DNA from: Sulfurospirillum sp. UBA6810
GTDB lineage: Bacteria; Campylobacterota; Campylobacteria; Campylobacterales; Sulfurospirillaceae
Length of the DNA: 12,544 nt
Assembly (NCBI GenBank): GCA_002469305.1
Contig: DKEY01000137.1
Coordinates: 486-13,029, forward strand
Reading direction: 5' to 3'
The position numbers were made by a program, and so were the translations under genes. Within the stretch, counting starts at the first letter, position 1, and each line of letters begins with the position of its first letter. Below are positions 6,125-12,544 of the stretch, piece by piece. The notes beneath the pieces were generated by a model that was not told where the DNA came from, searched no databases, and worked only from the letters and a program-made list of their open reading frames with translations.

Positions 6125-7323
6125 TCTAATTCATATCCATTTTTACCGAGTATATTTTTAATCTCTTCTTGATGTTTTTTACCCTTGGTTTCTAAAACTA
6201 TCGTTATCTTTGCATCACCATAAGAGAGTTTTGTTGATGTCCTATCATAATCAATCTCTATAATATTTGCATTTGCAACTCTTAGTAAATCAGTAAGATA
6301 CATCAAAGAACCTGGTTTATCAATCAACGTTATCAAAAGTTTCATCTTTCTATGAGATTTTACTAAACCTTTTTCAATGATAACAGAGAGCATTTGAACA
6401 TCAATGTTCCCGCCACTTAAAATAGCTCCTATCTTAGTATTTTCATCATATTTGAACTTCTCGTGCATGATAGCAGCGACACTAGCAGCACCACCACCCT
6501 CAACGATAAGCTTTTGACGCTCAAGAAGATAAAGGATAGCATTTGCTACTTCTTCATCATCAACTTGAACTATCTCATCAACACACTCCAAGATATGTGC
6601 CAAGTTATTTTCACTTACATCTCTGACTGCAATTCCATCAGCAATAGTTCGAACACTTTTAGAGTTTATGGCTTTTTTTGCTTTAAAAGACTCATACATA
6701 GCAGGAGCACCACTTGCTGTTACTCCTATAACTCTTATTTTTGGATCGAGTTGCTTTATAGCAGAGCCTACGCCACTGATAAGCCCTCCTCCGCCGATAG
6801 GAACCACAACTACATCCAAATCATTTACTTCATCTAACATTTCTAGTGCAACTGTACCTTGTCCAGCTATAACTTTATCATCATCAAAAGGATGTATAAA
6901 AGTTAAATTATGCTCTTTTGCATACTCTAAAGCATAAGAGTAAGCTTCATCGTAGTTATTACCATGAAGTATAACTTCTGCACCCAAATCTTTCGTTCCA
7001 GTCACTTTAAGTAGTGGCGTAGCCTCTGGCATTACGATAACAGCCTTTATACCAAACTCTTTGGCACTATATGCAACACCTTGAGCGTGATTTCCAGCAC
7101 TTGCAGCAATCACCCCTTTTTTTCTATCTTTATCATCTAAAGAAGCGATTTTGTTATATGCTCCTCTTATCTTATAAGCACCTGTTATTTGTAAATTTTC
7201 TTTTTTTAGATAGATGTTAGTTCCACACTCTTTACTAAGGCTTGGGGCATATGCAAAAGGTGTATTGTTTACTATCTTGCTCACTCTTCTTTTGGCTTGA
7301 ACTATTTCACTTAAGGCTATCAT
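6112..7323 (-). CDS. ilvA: Threonine ammonia-lyase (threonine dehydratase), ACT-domain form
   Basis: PLP enzyme that deaminates threonine to 2-oxobutanoate, the committed step of isoleucine synthesis. The 403 residues match the medium form with one C-terminal ACT domain, not the roughly 514-residue E. coli IlvA. The PLP lysine is K51 in 'TGAYKIRGAYNK'. Other motifs are 'SAGNHAQG' (75-82), the phosphate-binding glycines 'PIGGGG' (175-180) and 'SGGNID' (303-308). The ACT domain covers about 327-403, beginning 'MKLLITLIDKPGSL', and may give amino-acid feedback control. A catabolic TdcB-like role is less likely given the ACT domain. The ribosome binding site is a modest AGAGAG. The gene lies 24 nt behind the CoA-binding protein gene and probably shares its transcript. 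Confidence 0.93.
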   Translation of the reverse strand: MIALSEIVQAKRRVSKIVNNTPFAYAPSLSKECGTNIYLKKENLQITGAYKIRGAYNKIASLDDKDRKKGVIAASAGNHAQGVAYSAKEFGIKAVIVMPEATPLLKVTGTKDLGAEVILHGNNYDEAYSYALEYAKEHNLTFIHPFDDDKVIAGQGTVALEMLDEVNDLDVVVVPIGGGGLISGVGSAIKQLDPKIRVIGVTASGAPAMYESFKAKKAINSKSVRTIADGIAVRDVSENNLAHILECVDEIVQVDDEEVANAILYLLERQKLIVEGGGAASVAAIMHEKFKYDENTKIGAILSGGNIDVQMLSVIIEKGLVKSHRKMKLLITLIDKPGSLMYLTDLLRVANANIIEIDYDRTSTKLSYGDAKITIVLETKGKKHQEEIKNILGKNGYELEIEV

Positions 7324-7347
7324 TTTTCTCTCTTTAATTAACTTTAT

Positions 7348-7785
7348 CTATTTTGCAAACAATCTTTTATGCTCTATCTTTGTACATTTGTTTTGTACTG
7401 CAACCATACCGTAATCAACTGCTTTTTTAAATGCTTCATCATTTACGATACCAAGTTGTAGCCAAAAGCTTTTTACATCACCTCTTTGCTTTGCCTCTTC
7501 TACTAGCGCATCAGCAAATGAAGGCTTGCGAAACATATCTACCATGTCAACTCGCTCAGGAATCTCAGCTAGAGTTCTATAAACTTTTTCACCCAAGATA
7601 ATATCTTCTTTTGGATAAATTGGAATTATCTTATATCCGCATGATTGTAGGTACTTTGCAACCATATTGCTGGCTTTACTCTCATCAGGAGACAATCCAA
7701 CTATGGCAATATTTTTGCAACTCTCAAAAATTTCTTTTATCACTTTATCATCATTTGTATTTATCGTTGGCATCTGACACTCCAT
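7348..7785 (-). CDS. CoA-binding domain protein (YccU-like)
   Basis: Small cytoplasmic protein of 145 residues made of a single Rossmann-type CoA_binding_2 domain. Visible features are 'IAIVGLSPDESKASNMVAKY' (26-45), the strand 'YKIIPIYP' (51-58), 'VDMVDMFRKP' (79-88), 'FWLQLGIVNDEA' (107-118) and the C-terminal 'NKCTKIEHKRL' (132-142). Homologues bind CoA or a nucleotide, but their cellular role is poorly known. The frame extends upstream to a GTG at 7821 that overlaps the predicted -10 box. The ATG at 7785 follows a near-perfect AAAAGGAG about 5 nt upstream, so I use it. It is followed by ilvA after 24 nt, probably as an operon, though no functional link to isoleucine synthesis is evident. 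Confidence 0.88.
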   Translation of the reverse strand: MECQMPTINTNDDKVIKEIFESCKNIAIVGLSPDESKASNMVAKYLQSCGYKIIPIYPKEDIILGEKVYRTLAEIPERVDMVDMFRKPSFADALVEEAKQRGDVKSFWLQLGIVNDEAFKKAVDYGMVAVQNKCTKIEHKRLFAK

Positions 7786-7811
7786 AGCTTCTCCTTTTAG
7801 TGATTTTTGCG

Positions 7812-7817
7812 AGTATA
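7812..7817 (-). promoter_or_regulatory. Possible -10 box of the CoA-binding protein / ilvA unit
   Basis: On the minus strand this reads TATACT, about 10 bp after the trmA stop and 26 bp before the ATG at 7785. The -35 region is weak. Read-through from trmA is also possible, since no terminator is visible between them. Confidence 0.4.
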
Positions 7818-7826
7818 ACACAACTT

Positions 7827-8927
7827 TTATATTATCTTTCTAAGGATAGCTCCTGATTCTACATGTGAAGTGTAAGGAAATTGGTCAAAAAGTGCAAAAT
7901 CCTCTATCTCATATCCTAAAAATTCTATATCTCTTTTAAGTGTTAGAGGATTACATGAGATATAGATGATTTTATCAAATCGTTTCAAAAACTCTAAACT
8001 TTTTTCGTCAATACCCGCACGAGGAGGATCTACAAAAACATGTGAGAAGTTGTACTCTTCTAAGTCTATCTCTTTTAAACGATTAAATTCTCTCTCTTTG
8101 TTTAAGGCACTTGTCAAATCTTCAACACTCATTCGTAAAAACTTTATGTTTGAGATATTGTTTAGTTCACAGCTTGTGAGTGCTGATGCGATAGAAGATT
8201 TTGATATCTCAGTAGCCAAGACTTTATCAAATTTTCTACTTAATGGCAAAGTAAAGTTTCCATGCCCACAATAAAGCTCCAACAAATCTTTTGTATCTTT
8301 TACATGTGAGAGTACCCACTCTATCATCTTGGCATTTACAAAGCTGTTTGGCTGTGAAAAACCACCCTCTATAATCTTATAATTATACTTTTCATGGCTT
8401 ACATGTAAAGAATCTATAACAAAATCTTCACTGATAACTTTTTTTACTTTTTTACTTCTACCGATGATAGAAATGCCAAATGTTTCTTCTAGTTTTTTAG
8501 CTTCTATTTCCCACATTTCATCGATAGCTTTATGATACAAAAGAGATACAAGTACCTTTGAAGATGAGGATAAAAACTCAACCGCAAACAGTTTGTATCG
8601 CAAAGTTTCATTTGCTTCTATTGCCTCTTTTAGTTTTGGCATCAGTTCATAGATAGATGTTACTACTTTTGGACAGTTCTCTATCTGTACAGCCCCTTTT
8701 CCATCTATCTTTCCCATAGCATAGCTTATCTTGTCACCATCATGCCAGATACGAAACTCTGCCCTGTTTCGATAGTGAGAAGATGGGGAAATATGAAGCG
8801 AAAAATCTTTTACATGTAAGCTTTTAAATAACTCTCTCATCGACTCTTTTTTTTGTGCTAACTGTGCATCATAAGTTAAATTATAAAGTTTACAACTACC
8901 ACAAATACCAAAATATTTACAATCCAT
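7827..8927 (-). CDS. trmA: tRNA (uracil-5-)-methyltransferase TrmA
   Basis: Uses S-adenosylmethionine to methylate U54 of tRNA, making ribothymidine in the T-loop. TrmA-type motifs are 'SHYRNRAEFRIWHDGD' (50-65), 'FSQPNSFVN' (190-198), the SAM motif 'LLELYCGHGNFTLPL' (215-229), 'VLATEISKSS' (236-245), 'FVDPPRAGID' (298-307), nucleophile C325 in 'YISCNPLTL', and the general base E357 near 'FDQFPYTSHVESG'. Its 366 residues equal the E. coli enzyme. Unlike E. coli TrmA, the N-terminus carries C3-x5-C9-x2-C12 with a fourth cysteine at C85, the pattern of the 4Fe-4S site in the 23S rRNA methyltransferase RlmD. The body is clearly TrmA-like, so U54 of tRNA is the likely target, but rRNA activity cannot be excluded. 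Its promoter is divergent from the response regulator's. Confidence 0.92.
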   Translation of the reverse strand: MDCKYFGICGSCKLYNLTYDAQLAQKKESMRELFKSLHVKDFSLHISPSSHYRNRAEFRIWHDGDKISYAMGKIDGKGAVQIENCPKVVTSIYELMPKLKEAIEANETLRYKLFAVEFLSSSSKVLVSLLYHKAIDEMWEIEAKKLEETFGISIIGRSKKVKKVISEDFVIDSLHVSHEKYNYKIIEGGFSQPNSFVNAKMIEWVLSHVKDTKDLLELYCGHGNFTLPLSRKFDKVLATEISKSSIASALTSCELNNISNIKFLRMSVEDLTSALNKEREFNRLKEIDLEEYNFSHVFVDPPRAGIDEKSLEFLKRFDKIIYISCNPLTLKRDIEFLGYEIEDFALFDQFPYTSHVESGAILRKII

Positions 8928-8958
8928 AAAATTCCCAAATATATATAATTTTGGCAGT

Positions 8959-8967
8959 ATTATAGCA
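8959..8967 (-). promoter_or_regulatory. Extended -10 promoter of trmA
   Basis: On the minus strand this reads TGC followed by TATAAT, an extended -10 element about 31 bp before the trmA ATG at 8927. No -35 is evident. The leader of about 25 nt carries GGGA as a weak ribosome binding site. Confidence 0.65.
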
Positions 8968-9006
8968 TATAGAAAAAATCATCTTTGGTTTTAACTTTTT
9001 TTTCAG

Positions 9007-9012
9007 TAAAAT
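9007..9012 (+). promoter_or_regulatory. -10 box of the response regulator / kinase unit
   Basis: TAAAAT follows a tract of eight T (8996-9003), a typical Campylobacterota arrangement in which a T-rich stretch stands in for the -35. Transcription would start near 9019, before GGAG at 9031-9034 and the ATG at 9041. Confidence 0.5.
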
Positions 9013-9040
9013 AAACCACACTTGCGATTTGGAGTTAAGA

Positions 9041-10513
9041 ATGTATGAATATTTACAAGAAAAGTCAAAAGATTTTCCTATCCTCTATGTAGAGGACAAC
9101 GATGGGCTTAGAGATAAAGCTTTAAAATTCTTTAGAAAATTTTTCAATATCATACACGTTGCTTCAAATGGAGAAGAAGGCTTAGAACTCTTTGAAAAGT
9201 ACCAACCAAAAATTGTTATCACCGATATAAAAATGCCTAAACTTGATGGTATGAGCATGGCTAAAAAAATAAAAATCATCAATCCAAATACAAAAATCAT
9301 AGTGACTACTGCTTTTGATGATAAAGAGTTTCTCATCAGTGCCATAGAAGTTGGTGTTTTTAGGTATATCAACAAGCCATTCAATATCCATGACATAACT
9401 GATATCCTCACTGCTTGCTTACATGAGATAGAAAATCAAGAAAAAGTTGCACTTTTTAATAGGAATATTCAAGATATTTTTAACCATCAAGATAACCTTT
9501 TAGCACTTGTTGATGGGACAAAACCCATCATAGCAAATTACAATTTTTTGAAATTTTTTGATATAGAGAGTGTTGATGACTTTATATCAAAACACTCTTC
9601 TTTCGATGTTGTATTTCAAGAACATGAAAAATTTCTCTTTGGAAGACATGTTATAGAAACTATTAAACAAAATCCTAATTCTCTTTATAATGTCAAAATG
9701 AAAAAAGACACCAATTTTTTTCATTTTATCCTTAAAATAAAACAAATTCCAGAAAATGAAAGCCAATATATTCTCTCTTTTTCAGACATCACAGAACTTG
9801 GACTATTAGAGTCATTTTCTCAAAATGATGATACTGATAATACTAAGCTAATCAATCTTTTAAAGGCTATAAAAAACAATAATGCTACAGTAAAAATTCA
9901 TAATTTTTACAAAGGCTTATCTATAACAAATGAAGCCCATATAGAAGCCATAGATTCAAAATTGATAAAAATAAAAACAAATTTTTTACAAGGTAGAGCT
10001 GTTCAATTTGAAAAACTTTTTATACTCAGTTCAAAATTTTTACCAAAAAATATCTTATGTGAAGAAATATCTGATTTGAATTATGAAATGCAAACTATAA
10101 CAGCAGAACATTATAAATTCATAGAACACTCTCCAACAAAAAGAAAATATGTAAGAGTAAGACCTGAAAATGAACATAAAATTATCATGTTTTATAACTC
10201 TCAAAAATATCATGGAGAGATAAGAGATATATCTATAGATGCACTAAGACTTAGGCTTCCTTCCATCCCAGCAGGAATCGAAATCAATGAAAAAGTGAAC
10301 CTCAATGTTCTTCTAAAAATCAATACTCAAGACTTTATATTTAAATCTGTCTCTCCTATCATTAGGATAGATATGCTTGATAAATACTTTGATTTGGTTT
10401 GTAAACTCAATATACCTAAAAGTATAGAAAAAACACTCGTCGAGTATATATCCAAGAGACAACTCGCTCTTATACGAGAGTTTAAAGGTATAGATAAAGA
10501 GTCTATTTCATGA
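9041..10513 (+). CDS. Response regulator with REC and PilZ domains
   Basis: A 490-residue cytoplasmic signalling protein. The REC domain (about 11-130) has acidic pair E18/D19, phosphoacceptor D62 in 'ITDIKMPKLDG', T90 in 'IIVTTAF' and K112 in 'YINKPF'. Residues about 150-255 resemble a PAS fold ('NLLALVDGTKPIIANYNFL' to 'FSDITELG'). Residues about 265-362 ('LLKAIKNNNATVKIHNFYKG' onward) look like a PilZ-type N-terminal beta domain, as in YcgR-like proteins; this is inferred. A PilZ domain follows from about 364, with R368-x3-R372 and 'DISIDA' (396-401), where A replaces the usual G of the D/NxSxxG c-di-GMP motif. It has no DNA-binding output. The start is ATG 9041 with GGAG 6 nt upstream; the TTG at 9029 overlaps that site. 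Its TGA overlaps the kinase ATG. Likely role: linking phosphorylation to c-di-GMP signalling. Confidence 0.85.
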   Translation: MYEYLQEKSKDFPILYVEDNDGLRDKALKFFRKFFNIIHVASNGEEGLELFEKYQPKIVITDIKMPKLDGMSMAKKIKIINPNTKIIVTTAFDDKEFLISAIEVGVFRYINKPFNIHDITDILTACLHEIENQEKVALFNRNIQDIFNHQDNLLALVDGTKPIIANYNFLKFFDIESVDDFISKHSSFDVVFQEHEKFLFGRHVIETIKQNPNSLYNVKMKKDTNFFHFILKIKQIPENESQYILSFSDITELGLLESFSQNDDTDNTKLINLLKAIKNNNATVKIHNFYKGLSITNEAHIEAIDSKLIKIKTNFLQGRAVQFEKLFILSSKFLPKNILCEEISDLNYEMQTITAEHYKFIEHSPTKRKYVRVRPENEHKIIMFYNSQKYHGEIRDISIDALRLRLPSIPAGIEINEKVNLNVLLKINTQDFIFKSVSPIIRIDMLDKYFDLVCKLNIPKSIEKTLVEYISKRQLALIREFKGIDKESIS

Positions 10514-12544
10514 TAGAAAGCGATTACAAAAAGCTTCTGAGTAAGCTAGAAAAAAATCTTATAAAATTTTCTTTTTTTATAGCTAGTATTTCTTTATTTA
10601 TTGTGTTTTTTATCCTCTACGAAGCACAAGAAGGGAGAAGAACAACTTATCTCCATCAACTAGATACTGATATACAAAAACGCGTAGAATCTTCCATACA
10701 AAGCACTATTAAAAAGTATTCTCTTACACTAAATCGCGTCTTATCAGATGTGGAAACTATAAAGCTTTTTGAAAATAAAGATAGATTGAAGCTATATTTA
10801 AAAGTGGAAGATGATTGGAATTTTATAGTTCAAGAAAATCCACATGTAAAAGTTATGCATTTTCATAATGCCGATGGAACTTCTTTTTTAAGAATGCACA
10901 AATCAGATAAATATGGGGATAAAATAGCTTTAGACAGACCTATGATTAGAGAGATACACCAATACAAAAAAGAGCTCTTTGGTATAGAAGTTGGCGTATA
11001 TGCAACTGTATTGAGAGTGATTAAACCCATATTTTATCAATCCAAATACATTGGTTCCTTAGAAATCGGTATAGACCCCAAGTATATTATAGATTTTGTC
11101 AATGATATCTTAAGCGAAAAAGGGTTTCTTTTTATCGAAAAAAGTAAGATAAAACTATTTGCTCCATTTTCTAGTGTTACAATATCAAATATGTTGTCAA
11201 AAAATATTTACATTGAAAAAGATTTAAGTATTCTCAAACAGATACCGAAAAACTATGATTTTAAAGCTCCTATGACATTAAATTTCGATGGAGAAACATA
11301 TCACTTTACCTCTGTGGATATGAAGGATTATAATAATAATGACTACGGAAAGCTTCTTTTTATAAAAAATATAAGCTCTTTTGAAAAAACACAGAAAGAA
11401 TATATACAAAAAATCTTTATAATTGTTTTTTCTTTTATGATAGTACTCTTTTTTATTGGAAAAAAATATTTGAATTTTTTTGAAAAAAACATCAATGCTT
11501 TCTTTTCAAGATTGCTTCATGAAGAAGTTGATAAAAAAAACTATCTTCAAACTATCGAAAACCTCTCTTCTAGTTTTATAGTAACGACAAATGGTGAAAA
11601 TATACTTAGTATAAACAAAACAGCTCTTGATTTTTTTTCATATGCAAGTATTGAAGAGTTTAAAAAAGAGTATAAGTGTATATGTGATTTATTTGTGAAA
11701 GAAGAAGGTTTTTTACAAAAAGATATGGATGGAGTAACTTGGACAGACTATATCTTTTATCATAAAGAGTTAATACATAAAGTTGCTTTTAAAATAGCTG
11801 GGAATCTCTATATTTACATCGTGAATGTAGAAAAATTCAATTATGAAAAACAAGAGAGATATGTAGCAACTTTTTCCAATATTACTGATTTAGAAAATTT
11901 AAATAAAAAATTTCAATACATAATTCAGAGAAACCTTTTTGCAGAAGAAGGTGCAAATATTGGTTTATGGGATTGGGATTTGACCAATGATATAGTGTTT
12001 TACTCAAAAATATGGAAACAACTGCTAGGCTACAATGATGATGAAATATCTCAAGAACTCTATGAGTGGTATAATAGAATCCATCCTGATGATAAAGAAA
12101 AAGTAATCCAAGATTTAGATGAGCACTTTGCAGGAAAAACCCCATATTTTGTAAATCGCCATAGACTTATGCATAAGAATAAAAGTTATATACATGTAAG
12201 TTGTCGAGCTAAAGCAATCTATGATGAAAATCACTTGCCTATTAGAATGGTTGGACTATATACTGATATCACTGAACAACAAATATCATATCAAAAGATT
12301 AAAGAACAAGAAGAGTTAATGATAGCACAATCACGTCATGCAGCCATGGGCGAGATGATTAGCATGATAGCACATCAATGGCGACAACCTATAGCAAATA
12401 TAGCGATGGGTGCAAATAACATTATCTTAGATATAGAACTTGATTCCTTGGAGATACAAGAGGCCAAACTAGAGTGTGAGGGCATACTTGAGCAAACAAA
12501 ATACTTATCAAATACAATAGATGATTTTAGAGATTTTTATAGAG
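10510..12544 (+). CDS. Membrane sensor histidine kinase, C-terminus cut off
   Basis: The frame is open from ATG 10510 to the right edge, showing 678 residues; the start overlaps the regulator stop as ATGA, with AAAGAG about 8 nt upstream. A membrane segment (about 20-37), an extracytoplasmic sensor (about 38-300) and a second membrane segment (about 301-317) come first. The sensor holds 'VMHFHNADGTSFLRMHKSDK' (115-134), 'YGDKIALDRPMI' and 'VLRVIKPIF', resembling double-Cache (dCache_3-like) ligand domains. Two PAS domains follow (about 344-460 and 478-590), the second ending 'GLYTDITEQQ' in PAC style. The dimerisation helix has H-box 'MGEMISMIAHQWRQPIANI' with phosphoacceptor H622, the Campylobacterota type. 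The ATPase domain lies outside the window. The ligand is unknown. It is almost certainly the partner of the upstream regulator. Confidence 0.9.
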   Translation, partial: MIESDYKKLLSKLEKNLIKFSFFIASISLFIVFFILYEAQEGRRTTYLHQLDTDIQKRVESSIQSTIKKYSLTLNRVLSDVETIKLFENKDRLKLYLKVEDDWNFIVQENPHVKVMHFHNADGTSFLRMHKSDKYGDKIALDRPMIREIHQYKKELFGIEVGVYATVLRVIKPIFYQSKYIGSLEIGIDPKYIIDFVNDILSEKGFLFIEKSKIKLFAPFSSVTISNMLSKNIYIEKDLSILKQIPKNYDFKAPMTLNFDGETYHFTSVDMKDYNNNDYGKLLFIKNISSFEKTQKEYIQKIFIIVFSFMIVLFFIGKKYLNFFEKNINAFFSRLLHEEVDKKNYLQTIENLSSSFIVTTNGENILSINKTALDFFSYASIEEFKKEYKCICDLFVKEEGFLQKDMDGVTWTDYIFYHKELIHKVAFKIAGNLYIYIVNVEKFNYEKQERYVATFSNITDLENLNKKFQYIIQRNLFAEEGANIGLWDWDLTNDIVFYSKIWKQLLGYNDDEISQELYEWYNRIHPDDKEKVIQDLDEHFAGKTPYFVNRHRLMHKNKSYIHVSCRAKAIYDENHLPIRMVGLYTDITEQQISYQKIKEQEELMIAQSRHAAMGEMISMIAHQWRQPIANIAMGANNIILDIELDSLEIQEAKLECEGILEQTKYLSNTIDDFRDFYR

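Noticed and set aside
7861..8817. Five ACATGT palindromes in about 1 kb (7861, 8038, 8302, 8401, 8812), with further copies elsewhere in the window.
   Set aside because: All five encode in-frame His-Val (CAT GTN) in trmA, and the other copies inside genes do the same. Codon use and composition explain them better than a protein-binding repeat.
8996..9003. Tract of eight T in the response-regulator promoter as a possible phase-variation switch.
   Set aside because: T-rich stretches upstream of -10 boxes are normal in Campylobacterota promoters, and the tract is short for an AT-rich genome.
11533..11638. Runs of eight A (11533-11540) and eight T (11631-11638) in the kinase as possible frameshift sites.
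   Set aside because: The frame is open through both runs and such lengths are expected by composition; nothing shows slippage.

Overview
The window is AT-rich, gene-dense bacterial DNA. Gene content and sequence style suggest a Campylobacterota (Epsilonproteobacteria) chromosome, probably a Sulfurimonas- or Arcobacter-like organism. The clues are the kinase box 'AAMGEMISMIAHQWRQP', the class II DAHP synthase, and -10 promoter boxes that mostly lack a good -35. The genus is inferred, not proven. I see no insertion sequence, phage gene, CRISPR array, tRNA or rRNA.

Layout. (1) 1-416: the 5' part of a class II DAHP synthase gene (minus strand, runs off the left edge) is divergent from a RarD-type EamA transporter gene, with closely spaced back-to-back promoters. 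(2) 1398-5619: a complete aapJQMP operon for a general L-amino-acid ABC transporter (binding protein, two permeases, ATPase). It has a -10 box, a long stem-loop at the predicted 5' end of the mRNA, an intercistronic hairpin after aapJ, a tiny upstream ORF overlapping the aapQ start, and a Rho-independent terminator. (3) 5619-6103: a small membrane-anchored protein of unknown function with its own extended -10 promoter abutting the terminator. (4) 6112-8927, minus strand: ilvA (threonine ammonia-lyase with an ACT domain), a small CoA-binding-domain protein, and trmA carrying an extra iron-sulfur-type cysteine set. (5) 9041-12544, plus strand: a two-gene signalling unit. A REC/PilZ response regulator overlaps by ATGA a membrane sensor histidine kinase (Cache-like sensor, two PAS domains, H-box) that is cut by the right edge.

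How the parts work together. The Aap system imports amino acids at the inner membrane, and its RNA structures look suited to making much more binding protein than permease. IlvA diverts threonine to 2-oxobutanoate for isoleucine synthesis. DAHP synthase opens the shikimate pathway. The last two genes probably form a cognate two-component pair linking an extracytoplasmic signal to a c-di-GMP-responsive output.

Several starts were moved from the longest open frame because the upstream candidate overlaps a promoter, a terminator or the ribosome binding site: rarD (TTG 416), aapQ (ATG 2596), the unknown protein (ATG 5654), the CoA-binding protein (ATG at 7785, minus) and the response regulator (ATG 9041). 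The two-component pair with PilZ domains, the aap leader RNA elements and the TrmA cysteine set deserve most attention. I found no clear evidence of a wholly new defence or mobile system.
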